From the NCBI GenBank assembly GCA_030762895.1, contig CM061063.1:210319667-210383666 (forward strand): DNA of 64,000 nucleotides. Direction: 5' to 3'. Under the pieces are notes generated by a model. That model did no database searches. It was not told the DNA's origin and saw only the letters and a program-made list of their open reading frames with translations. A program made the position numbers and the translations under genes. The stretch comes from Sophora flavescens (lineage: Eukaryota; Streptophyta; Magnoliopsida; Fabales; Fabaceae). Shown in pieces: positions 33,801 through 44,624 of this stretch. Within the stretch, counting starts at the first letter, position 1; each line of letters opens with the position of its first letter.

Positions 33801-34857
33801 CAACTTTCTCCTTTTCTCTCTCTCTTTCTCGACGCCTTCTCCCTTTTCTTTCTCTGCTTTTTTTCTCCCTCAACTTCATCTTCTCCTCCTCCACCCTAGT
33901 TCCCAGCCACCGCCTGAGCACGTCCAGCCGCGCGCCATTGTCAGGGAGATTGCCGTCACGGTCGCGTGACCTAGCTCCTCCTCACCGTGCGTTATCGCGG
34001 CGTGCCGCCGTGAGCACGCCGCCCTCCAACGCGTTTGGTTCGTTTCGCCACTTGCTCATCATCATCTCCGCCGCGAAGCGCCACCTGCAACCCGTCTTCC
34101 GGATGCCGTTTGGCCGTGCCTGGTAGGGAGCAACACCTAGGGCCACCTGGTATCTTTCCAGATCTGGCAAGAAGACTCAAAAAAATGGAGCTCCGCCGCT
34201 GATCCGTCGCGTCTCCACCGTCAGCCACCGTGCTGGACCTCCAAGACAGCACCATCATAACTTCCTCTTCACCTTGGGTAAGAGTTTTACCTCTAACCTC
34301 TTCTCTTTTGTAAATCCTCAAATTGATTTTGAAACCCTAACCCTAACCCTCTGATTTCAAATTTTAATCTTGAAATTTAAAGTTGTTTTATGATATTGGG
34401 ACTGTGAGTTTGTGTTTCCCTAAACCAATTTCATTATTCTGAGTTTCCCCTAAATTTTAATAATGAGCCCTAAACCCCCAATTTGATTTTATTTGAATTT
34501 GGGTATGTTTTTATGAAATTAATTATGATTTATTGTAATTAGGACTCTTAATGGATGATTTCCAAAGTTCTTTTTCAAGATCTTTTAATCAAAACAAAGT
34601 TTCCTAAAAGGGTATTAGGAAGCGTGAGCTTCAAACATGATTTTCTTTAAAAATAACCTTGTTTGGTAATTAGATTAAGTGTTTAGATAAAGTTAGAATG
34701 TGTGTTTGATCATGTGAAATTGATTTCTTGATTTTTGGTTGTTGCGCGTTGTTGGATTCCCTCTCTGAGACGTTTGACACGGCTATGCTTGCTTGATGGA
34801 GTGGGTAGTTACACTCTTGGAGCTAATGTGAGTACTAAGACGAGGATCCTTTACTTG

Positions 34858-34874
34858 TCTTCAAAGGTAAGGGG
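34858..34874 (+). promoter_or_regulatory. Splice-donor-like block in the 5' LTR of E
   Basis: TCTTCAAAGGTAAGGGG matches AG/GTAAG. It is preserved in the 3' LTR (41804-41820), in both F LTRs (46609-46624 and 54055-54070) and in G (58706-58722). Confidence 0.4.
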
Positions 34875-36989
34875 AGTTTGCCTAGGGATATTCAATAACT
34901 GTGTGCATGTGTGTATGTGTTTAATTGGATATTTACATGTTGATTGAGCTTACTTGATTATCTAATGTACTTGAACTGTTATGCTATTATCTGATGTTGA
35001 ACTGTACTTGTTCTAAATGATATAATGCATATATGTGATGAACTTCTTTCAACTGTGATATTAGCATTGAATTGATGATATATACTATTGTTGATTGAAA
35101 GTTTGCTAAGCCAGACGTGCGTCTGTGCTCAACCATAATAAGGATTAAAAACCTTAATAAGCTTTGAAGATGAAGGGATTGGTGTTCTTTTCCAAAAGCT
35201 CTTTAAACTTAAAATATTTGTTTTAAATGTCGAAATGATTTTGGTGTACTATTGCTATACAAAAGAAAAATCCTTTTCGAACTATGTGTCTTCAAGTGAA
35301 AACTTTCAAGATTATTTGGCAATATCCTATTGGGGGAAATATTTCAAAGATAAAAGAATTTCAGAGATGCTTTATAAAAGATTTTCAAAGAAAAGGTTTT
35401 TCCTAAATATTTTAGAAACTTTCCGATAACCTGGATAGGTTATCGAGGATTCGGTTTTGAATTTGTTTTTCACTGAATGAAAGATAAGTACTAAAAGAAT
35501 AGGAATCTAGACGTGAGACGTCGCCTCTAGTTTTCCATGCTTAGCACGTGATCTTGGATCAGTGTTAATTCGGGATCGTAAAGTCCTATTCGTAATGTTA
35601 TGGACTTCAAGTCCACCCGCGGAATCGAGGACAGTTCGTTCTGATTTCCGTTGTTGTGGGCTATTGTCCTTAGCATGATAAGTAAAACATGACTAAAAGT
35701 ATATTGATTTCCATTACAACAAACCTTGACTGCGGCCACGGTCTAGGTGTTGGGATTGAGCATTCGGACTGTGTGTCCTATGTTTCTAAGTTTTCAAGTG
35801 ATGGGGAAATAATGTTAAGTCATTAGCTTTGAGCTTTGACAGTGAAATATTTACACAAAGAAAAACCTTAAAAGGAAAGTTTTTATTCATATGCATTTCC
35901 CCGGCAGACGTGCCTTTGCTTATAGAGGATACCTATGGGGTATCCGAGAGTCACCACATTGCTAGCTGTTTCGTTAAGGGCATGTGGCGTTGTCTCGACC
36001 AAGAGGCCTGGTGCATCGGGATGCGGTGGCAACAGCCCGGTGGGCAGAGCTTGACCAACTCTATCTTCTCCAAAGTGATAACATGGTGTTGTGATCTCAT
36101 GAGATTAAGTTAGAGCCTCGATGATTGAAGTGTCATGCATATTTTCAAAAGATTGACTGTGCGGGTTTGAGACCCTTTGATATAACACTGTTATGTTATG
36201 TATATGCATGATTTAACTGCCTATATGATTATGTGATGTATGTATCATGTATATGGTTGTTGTGTGATATATCCATTTGTCGGTATCTCACCCTTACAAA
36301 CATATCGAGTTTCTTCGGTTTGCTATCGTACCTTGGGTATTTTAGTACAGATGTGCAGAGGAGTCTTCCTAAGTCACTCAGAGACTTAGATCTAGTTGCT
36401 TGATGAAGTATTTGGTTGTGGAACGATCACGTGAGTTCTTCTCAGGAATAACTCTTAGAATGACCAGCTTAGGGTTTTGAGACTTAGATTATTTTGATAA
36501 GTATGTATGAGTATGGCTCAGAGGGCCTTTATTTTAAAATGAAATGTTTATGGCTCGGAGAGCGTTATTTTGAAAGAAAACTTAAACTTTCCCTTTTGGT
36601 CTTGTAAAGCTAATTGATATAACTATCTTTAGCATGTTATTGCTTGATTGTATTTGGTGTAACTGGAATTCTGGAATGAAAATGTAATTATTTTAGCAGG
36701 TGTTCTTTTACCTGGGATGTCCGAATTACAGAGGAGACTCTGTCGAAATTTTCGTAAAATACTAGCTTTTATTCAAGAATATTCTTTAAATTAAATAGGC
36801 TTGCCATACTACGATAGCAAGTCTGTGTGTCAATCAAAGCTTAGGAGTCGTGACAAAATTTTTATACCCAATTTCAGACACTTGTATACTTATATAAATT
36901 ATTTTCCGAAAGCACCAGCAAATTATCTTTTTATTTAAATTCCGCATGTGTTACGTAAGTAATGCCCCAAGGGAGGGGGCGTTACAAGG

Positions 36990-37001
36990 TGGTATCAGAG
37001 C
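36990..37001 (+). other. Primer binding site of element E
   Basis: TGGTATCAGAGC, three bases after the LTR end, is the standard site for initiator tRNA-Met in plant gypsy chromoviruses. Confidence 0.95.
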
Positions 37002-37359
37002 TGGTCGAGTCTTTCGGGATCTTTGGGGAATAGGTCTGTTAAGTTTTTGTTGTGTGATCTCTGGTTGGCTCTTGTTTGAATTGTTTCTTGTTGAAGCAAT
37101 GTGTGTTGACGCACAAGTATATGTTTTCTTGATGGTTTTCCTAGGGCTTTATGTCCTGGGAGACCTTAGATCTTGAATGTTACTTGGGTTCGAATATGAC
37201 ATTCGATTATCCCCTGCGAATCGTGTTCGATATTCGAAACAAGGTGCTTGTGTAGAGGGTTTTCCGGAGTGTTCCCCGGAAATATTCTAGGTTTATGGTT
37301 AGCAAAGGACATTGATTTTTGATTGATCTAGTTTCCGGATTGGTCGGATCTCTGTCGCT

Positions 37360-37570
37360 TTGTGTAGGATGTTGCCTATGAAGTTAAAACGAGTTAAATG
37401 GCTCATTCAACTGAAAGGTCGGTGGTCTGAACCGTTTGTTAGACCGAGTGTTTTCCTTGTGAAGCACCAATGTTGTGTGAAGGCTCGTGTCACCGTCTGG
37501 ATTCCTGACAACTAAGTAAAGGACGAATTATGAACAAGTATTTTCTGACCTTAATTTGAAATCTGTCAGG
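37360..37570 (+). pseudogene. Element E: RT remnant with a deletion
   Basis: Translation gives a decayed RT N-terminal part, VFLVKHQCCVKARVTVW, aligned with the VLFVKKKDG..CIDYRQ region of gypsy RT, then a stop and MNKYFLT. In F the same place continues with about 400 bp encoding the next RT block. In E that block is missing and the junction lies at a shared TATT.TCTGA, so E has an extra deletion. No palm or active-site motif remains. Confidence 0.6.
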
Positions 37571-38355
37571 ACTCCTGAATTAGTTATGCTAATTCATTAA
37601 TTTCCAGTTATTCATTTCTTTGTTTGTGAGAAGTCGTACTTACACTTCTAAATAATCCTCGATGTATTAGACATTTGAGTGAATTGATTTATCGGAAATC
37701 GATTGGTCTGGATACTTTCACACTTTGTTGAAAGAAGTGGTTATGACTATTTCTTGAGTTATAACACAAATAATTTTGTGATAGCAGAAGTTTCTTGGTG
37801 AAACTTAGTTTCGTCACTTCTATTTTGATAGAGGTGAAAGTCATCATTTTGTAAATTCTTTGTATTAAGAATAAGAATTAATCCTCTTGGGATTAGACAT
37901 TATCCACCCCTTGATTCTTTGAATCCGTTGGAAGATTCTTGTGGAAGAATGAACTTTATTAGATTCATGTTTATAAATGTGTATTGATCATGCATTTTTA
38001 CATCCACGAACCTGATGGAATGATCTTTTTCCATACTGGATGTTCCGATATCCTTCAAATTAATGAAATTCTTTTCTATGCTTATGTGAAAGTGAAATCC
38101 AGAAAAATTTCTTTTCTTGAGAAATTCTTTTATGATCACTAAGGTCATGTCTTATTGTCGTTCGAAAGTGCTTGTTGTCATTGATCATCTTAATTCTATG
38201 TATTCTCCAAATGTTGTCGATGTGTGATCCACCTCATCGACCGTGAGTTGGATATCTCCTCATCAAGATGTACAATTGAAACCTTCCTTGTTAAGATGTT
38301 GACATTCCTTCAATTCTTGTTATGAGTTTGTCAAGACTTACACGAGTTTTGTTTG
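37571..38355 (+). other. Element E interior between RT and integrase remnants
   Basis: There is no readable sense domain. An 82-codon open frame runs antisense at 37900-38148, and a near-identical one exists in F (50239-50472). Whether it means anything is unclear. Confidence 0.4.
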
Positions 38356-38600
38356 AATTCAAGTGATCGTTGATCGACCGGTGAAGTCTACACCCTTCTT
38401 GCGAAGTTAAGATCCACTATGCAGTGTTAGTGAACCGAATAAGGTATCAGAGAATTGTTTAGACTTCATGGAGTATCTTTAAGTGTTGTTTCAGATGAAA
38501 AACGGAAGTTTACCAACGTGTGTCGGTTAAGTTTACTTTAAGTGTTGAGGACTAAGTTGAGACTAAGTCCAACTGATCATCCTCAGTGGGATGGATGAGT
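38356..38600 (+). pseudogene. Element E: integrase remnant
   Basis: VIVDRPVKSTPFL corresponds to the gypsy integrase motif VIVDRLTKSAHFLP. About 100 bp on, GVSLSVVSDEKRKFT corresponds to GVPSSIISDRDPRFTS, and TDHPQWDG to AYHPQTDG. Frames shift between these pieces and stops are frequent. F has the same pieces with the same lesions (49795-50035, minus). Confidence 0.75.
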
Positions 38601-40246
38601 AATGAGATTACCTATCCTTAGCGGGTTGTTTGGGAGATAGTGTGGTACCTAAATTTTTGTCATCTCCATGGTAGGACGAACCAGAGTTGATAGGAGTTTC
38701 GTTAGTGTATAGATGTGAATGGTACTATGAGAACCCTTAATTTCAACATCATTGAGTGGGATGATTACAATGGACCTTATCATGATCGAGACAGTTATGT
38801 CATTAAAGGAATTTAGAGTAGTGATCAACGTTTATGGTTAATGTTGACTTCGTGAGTCCGAGGATTAACGGAAAAATATTTATGGTAGTTTTCCTTAAGC
38901 TGAACGAAAATAGTAAAGAGGAGTTCTTGAGTGAAACTAAGTTATTAGAAAAGTTTAAGAATTATGATTTTGGATAATTCAAACTGAGGTGATTCCTTTT
39001 GGTTGTAGTTGCATGGAGGAATGTAAGTGTATTCTTTAAGATTGAAATGAATGACTATAATATAATTTGGAGTGGTGGAATATGTTCAAAGGAAACTAAG
39101 ACAACAATTGTGTGCTTTGGGTTGAAAGTTGATGTATGTGATAGAGTTAAAGTTGAACTTGATGTTCGTTGTGAGGATAAGGTGTTGAAGAAGTTTTGCT
39201 AGTAGACAAATTTTGAGGCAAGAAGTGACTAAGTTTTGATTAAGTCGTTCGAGTGTAATAAGCTATGGCGAAATGTTATAATCTTTGAGGTCTTATTCTG
39301 GTAAATATGTGATTGATGATCCATAGTGGAAACTAGATGTTTTAAATCCAAGATTGCCATTAGGGAGTGTCCACCTAGATTTCTTGGCCTTGTTTTGGTG
39401 CAACTCTTAGGGGTTATGGCCTTAGAGAAACTCTGTTTTATAATCTCTTTTCTCGGCTGCAAATAAATAAGATAAGGGCATATACGATACAAGCATTTCC
39501 TTGCATAAGTGATAGAGCTATGTCTTCAGATGGAGGAATTGTTAGGAGTTCTGTATTTTCCTTGGACAATAGAGTAAAGGTGCATAGGAAATTTCTTAAA
39601 CCAGGGATACTAACGGGGCTTGAGAACTAAATTGAAAATGAGAGTCAAATGAAGGATATGAAATCGATGTAGGCAAAAGATCCGAGAGGAATTAAGAAGA
39701 GAACGGACTATGTTGGATGTGGTAAGATTCAATTTTAATAAGATTGAATTTCTTAGGTTTTTGGCGCAAAGTATATCATGTGCAACTCAGGAATGTTACG
39801 ATGTTTTGATTAGAGACTTGAAAAGTGTTAATTTGATATGATTAGAAGAGTAGACTAAGCCCAAATGGACTAAGACTATGATCGCATCTCTTGAGTAGAA
39901 GGTTAATTGATGTTATGATAAAGATATTGTTGGTTTTAATGTTAGTTGTGAAAGTTGGATATTGGAGAAAGTTTTTCTAATGGATCATTGAGAAGTGAAG
40001 AGATTAAGCATTGATTTTGTTCTTTGAAGTGTAATAGACTAAGATGAGATATCAAAGGTAGTGGAGAGAATGCGGTAGTGAAAAGTTTCGAGGATAAATA
40101 GAATGGCATAAGAATTGATTATGTTATAGTGTTATAGATGAAAGGAATGAAGCAATGAGAATACAAAGCAAGATTTTAGAGTTAAGGTATGATTACAACA
40201 TCCTGTTTAGTTTTAAGCTACGAAATTTCGAGGACGAAATTTTTTT
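38601..40246 (+). other. Element E 3' interior, decayed
   Basis: About 1.6 kb lies between the integrase remnant and the polypurine tract, longer than the integrase C-terminus and chromodomain would need. No domain could be read. It closes with CGAAATTTCGAGGACGAAAT, as in pol ends of related elements. Confidence 0.45.
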
Positions 40247-40254
40247 AAGAGGGG
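40247..40254 (+). other. Polypurine tract of element E
   Basis: AAGAGGGG, then TAGTAA, directly precedes the 3' LTR start at 40261. Confidence 0.8.
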
Positions 40255-40260
40255 TAGTAA

Positions 40261-43200
40261 TGTAACACCCAAGTTTTTACACCTATGATTAATTATTTTA
40301 TTTGGATGTTTAAGTTTATTTTGTTATGTGGTTTAGTTTGAGTAATTAAATTACTTTCTTCAAATTATTTTATTAGGTGCGTTAGCACTGACTTATTTCA
40401 GTGAATGCACGTTTACTAGATAATAATTTACGTTATTGTCACTATTATACCAGTACAGAAAAATATTTTAAATAATGTGAATAAGAGAAAAGAATTTTCA
40501 TATTCTAATTCTATTTAATTTTAAAGTTAAAAATATTTTGGTTTGACCTTAATCGGAGATTAAATTTTGGACTGGGTATTTTCTTAGTTGACCAGTTCAA
40601 CTATTAATCTTTACTCTAATTTGAATTTCGAAAACATATCCTTATCAATCTTTATTTTTAGATTCTAAAAAGTAAAAACATGTTTATTTTATGCCTAATA
40701 TTTATCACTCATTTTGTACCTATCACTAAGTAATTGGTTTAAAAACCCAACTTTCTCCTTTTCTCTCTCTCTCTTTCTCGACGCCTTCTCCCTTTTCTTT
40801 CTCTGCTTTTTTTCTCCCTCAACTTCATCTTCTCCTCCTCCACCCTAGTTCCCAGCCACCGCCTGAGCACGTCCAGCCGCGCGCCATTGTCAGGGAGATT
40901 GCCGTCACGGTCGCGTGACCTAGCTCCTCCTCACCGTGCGTTACTGTGCGCGTCGCCGTGAGCACGTCGTCCTCCAACGCGTTTGGTTCGTTCCGCCACT
41001 GTTCATCATCATCTCCGCTGCGAGCGTCGCCTACAACCCGTCTTCCAGACGCCGTTTGGCCGCGCCTGGTAGGGAGCAACACCTAGGGCTTACCTGGTAT
41101 CTTTCCTGATCGTTGTTGAGCTCAAAACAAATGGAGCTCCGCCGCTGATCCGTCGCGTCTCCACCGTCAGCCGCCGTGCTAGACCTCCAAGACAGCACCA
41201 TCATAACTTCCTCTTCACCTTGGGTAAGAGTTTTACCTCTAACCTCTTCTCTTTTGTAAATCCTCAAATTGATTTTGAAACCCTAACCCTAACCCTCTGA
41301 TTTCAGATTTTAATCTTGAAATTTAAAGTTGTTTTATGAGATTGGGACTGTGAGTTTGTGTTTCCCTAAACCAATTTCATTATTCTGAGTTTCCCCTAAA
41401 TTTTAATAATGAGCCCTAAACCCCCAATTTGATTTTATTTGAATTTGGGTATGTTTTTATGAAATTAATTATGATTTAGTGTAATTAGGACTCTTAATGG
41501 ATGATTTCCAAAGTTCTTTTTCAAGATCTTTTAATCAAAACAAAGTTTCCTAAAAGGGTATTAGGAAGCGTGAGCTTCAAACATGATTTTCTTTAAAAAT
41601 AACCTTGTTTGGTAATTAGATTAAGTGTTTAGATAAAGTTAGAATGTGTGTTTGATCATGTGAAATTGATTTCTTGATTTTTGGTTGTTGCGCGTTGTTG
41701 GATTCCCTCTCTGAGACGTTTGACACGGCTATGCTTGCTTGATGGAGTGGGTAGTTACACTCTTGGAGCTAATGTGAGTATTAAGACGAGGATCCTTTAC
41801 TTGTCTTCAAAGGTAAGGGGAGTTTGCCTAGGGATATTCAATAACTGTGTGCATGTGTGTATGTGTTTAATTGGATATTTACATGTTGATTGAGCTTACT
41901 TGATTATCTAATGTACTTGAACTGTTATGCTATTATCTGATGTTGAACTGTACTTGTTCTAAATGATATAATGCATATATGTGATGAACTTCTTTCAACT
42001 GTGATATTAGCATTGAATTGATGATATATATTGTTGTTGATTGAAAGTTTGCTAAGCCAGACGTGCGTCTGTGCTCAACCATAATAAGGATTAAAAACCT
42101 TAATAAGCTTTGAAGATGAAGGGATTGGTGTTCTTTTCCAAAAGCTCTTTAAACTTAAAATATTTGTTTTAAATGTCGAAATGATTTTGGTGTACTATTG
42201 CTATACAAAAGAAAAATCATTTTCGAACTATGTGTCTTCAAGTGAAAACTTTCAAGATTATTTGGCAATATCCTATTGGGGGAAATATTTCAAAGATAAA
42301 AGAATTTCAGAGATGCTTTATAAAAGATTTTCAAAGAAAAGGTTTTTCCTAAATATTTTAGAAACTTTCCGATAACCTGGATAGGTTATCGAGGATTCGG
42401 TTTTGAATTTGTTTTTCACTGAATGAAAGATAACTACTAAAAGAATAGGAATCTAGACGTGAGACGTCGCCTCTAGTTTTCCATGCTTAGCACGTGATCT
42501 TGGATCAGTGTTAATTCGGGACCGTAAAGTCCTATTCGTAATGTTATGGACTTCAAGTCCAATTCGCGGAATCGAGGACAGTTCGTTTTGATTTCCGTTG
42601 TTGTGGGCTATTGTCCTTAGCATGATAAGTAAAACATGACTAAAAGTATATTGATTTCCATTACCACAAACATTGACTGCGGCCATGGTCTAGGTGTTGG
42701 GATTGAGCATTCGGACTGTGTGTCCTATGTTTCTAAGTTTTCAAGTGATGGGGAAATAATGTTAAGTCATTAGCTTTGAGCTTTGACAGTGAAATATTTA
42801 CACAAAGAAAAACCTTAAAAGGAAAGTTTTTATTCATATGCATTTCCCCTGGCAGACGTGCCTTTGCTTATTGAGGATACCCATGGGGTATCTGAGAGTC
42901 AGTCACATTGCTAGCTGTTTCGTTAAGGGCATGTGGCGTTGTCTGACCAAGAGGCCTGGTGCATCAGGATGCGGTGGCAACAGCCCGGTGGGCAGAGCTT
43001 GACCAACTCTATCTTCTCCAGTGATAACATGGTGTTGTGATCTCATGAGATTAAGTTAGAGCCTGATGATTGAAGTGTCATGCATATTTTCAAAAGATTG
43101 ACTGTGCGGGTTTGAGACCCTTTGATATAACACTGTTATGTTATGTATATGCATGATTTAACTGCTTATATGATTATGTGATGTATGTATCATGTATATG

Positions 43201-43928
43201 GTTGTTGTGTGATATATCCATTTGTCGGTATCTCACCCTTACAAACATATCAGGTTTCTTCTAGTTTGCTATCGTACCTTGGGTATTTTAGTACAGATGT
43301 GCAAAGGAGTCTTCCTAAGTCACTCAGAGACTTATATCTAGTTGCTTGACGAAGTATTTGGTTGTGGAACGATCACGTGAGTTCTTCTCAGGAATAACTC
43401 TTAGAATGACCAGCTTAGGGTTTTGAGACTTAGATTATTTTGATAAGTATGTATGAGTATGGCTCAGAGAGCCTTTATTTTAAAATGAAATGTTTATGGC
43501 TCGGAGAGCGTTATTTTGAAAGAAAACTTAAACTTTCCCTTTTGGTCTTGTAAAGCTAATTGATATAACTATCTTTAGCATGTTATTGCTTGATTGTATT
43601 TGGTGTAACTGGAATTCTAGAATGAAAATGTAATTATTTTAGAAGGTGTTCTTTTACCTGGGATGTCCGAATTACAGAGGAGACTCTGTCGAAATTTTCG
43701 TAAAATACTAGCTTTTATTCAAGAATATTCTTTAAATTAAATAGGCTTGCCATACTACGATAGCAAGTCTGTGTGTCAATCAAGGCTTAGGAGTCGTGAC
43801 AAAATTTTTATACCCAATTTCAGACACTTGTATACTTATATAAATTATTTTCCGAAAGCACCAAAGAAATTATCTTTTAATTTAAATTCCGCATGTGTTA
43901 CGTAAGTAATGCCCAGGGGGGCGTTACA
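40261..43928 (+). repeat. 3' LTR of element E
   Basis: TGTAACACCCAAG to GGGGGGCGTTACA, collinear with the 5' LTR apart from scattered substitutions and short indels, mostly in the GC-rich block (40900-41110). It carries the same TATA-like box, telomere-like motif (41278-41296) and GGTAAGGGG block. Confidence 0.95.
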
Positions 43929-43933
43929 TTGAT

Positions 43934-44434
43934 CACAAAGAAAGAATATAACTTATTCAATATGATCTACACTGTAAGTCTACACAACACAAGCAACAAC
44001 ACATGGTTTATTGGTTTGTGTTTCATTTTGTGTTTGTTTTCCCTTTCTTATCTTGTCTGTTGTTACACTGCCAGGCTTGTCAAATTTGAACTCCTGAGGA
44101 CCAATGTAAAAAGCACAAAAGAATTTGACCATTCTGAAAATAACTTTTGAAATAGATATATTTGTATTTTAAAAATACTAAAATTCATTTAGAAGTGCCA
44201 TAACAACAACATTCATAAAAAAAAAACATTTAACTTGTATCAGTCAATAACATTTACTAGAAGATACTGCTCCGCTCAACTTATAAAACAACATTTATGT
44301 TCATCAAACTTCAACTAATTCAAGGGTTTGAAAACCGGTTTATGAAGGGTGTACAATTAAAACATTTTCAAAATATGACTTGTCCTTGTGGGATAATACT
44401 CTTCGTCATTCTTCAAGCGAATACCTGAGGTGGT
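43934..44434. other. Spacer between E and J
   Basis: It is the continuation of the DNA interrupted by element E. No domain, primer site or LTR end is visible. A frame starting inside the E LTR and running to 44150 crosses the insertion boundary and is not a gene. Confidence 0.4.
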
Positions 44435-44624
44435 TTCACAACCAAAAATTGCGGCAGGGACGGCGATAAAAAGAGATTTTAAGAAAAAACGTAGAGTCGC
44501 TACCAATTTTATTTAATTTAGGAAAAATTGGAAAACCTTTAAAAAATGGTCTTTGAAACCAAGTTGAGTTCGGGAGTCGGTTACGAGTAGGGAAGGTGTT
44601 AAGCACCCTACATCACCCATCCTA
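44435..44624 (+). repeat. Repeat J, first piece (Tat/Ogre-like leader)
   Basis: GTCGCTACCAATTTTATTTA, then GAGTTCGGGAGTCGGTTACG and GAAGGTGTTAAGCACC, form a conserved string I associate with very large LTRs of Tat/Ogre-type elements in eudicots. It is cut at 44624 by element F and continues at 55610. Family assignment is from memory of the pattern, not from a search. Confidence 0.45.

Larger units (their letters stand above)
33314..36986 (+). repeat. 5' LTR of element E
   Basis: It runs from TGTAACACCCTAG to GGGGGCGTTACA. It contains a TTTAAAAACC box followed by a CT-rich tract (33790-33850), a GC-rich block (33900-34260), a telomere-like AAACCCTAACCCTAACCCT (34332-34350) and a GGTAAGGGG block (34866). 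Open frames in the GC-rich block on both strands (for example 33767-34126 and 33992-34321) look like composition effects, not genes. Confidence 0.95.
33314..43928 (+). mobile_element. Element E: large Tekay-like gypsy element with a dead pol
   Basis: LTRs are at 33314-36986 and 40261-43928 (3673 and 3668 bp). A tRNA-Met-type primer site, a 3.27-kb interior and a polypurine tract lie between them. TTGAT flanks both ends (33309-33313 and 43929-43933). LTR identity is about 98% by eye, so insertion is fairly recent. The interior has only traces of RT and integrase, full of stops. Because the LTRs are young but pol is old and broken, the element was probably mobilised in trans, like the elements called LARDs. 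Confidence 0.9.

Noticed and set aside
33767..34321. Overlapping frames in the GC-rich LTR block of E (and similar ones at 40825-41267, 47190-47685, 54636-55110)
   Set aside because: They are open on both strands with low-complexity Ser/Arg/Leu content, explained by CT- and GC-rich LTR sequence.
38999..39202. 67-codon plus-strand frame in the E interior
   Set aside because: It is short, has no domain, and is not open in the corresponding part of F.
43893..44150. 85-codon frame with a hydrophobic middle
   Set aside because: It begins inside the 3' LTR of E and runs across the insertion site.
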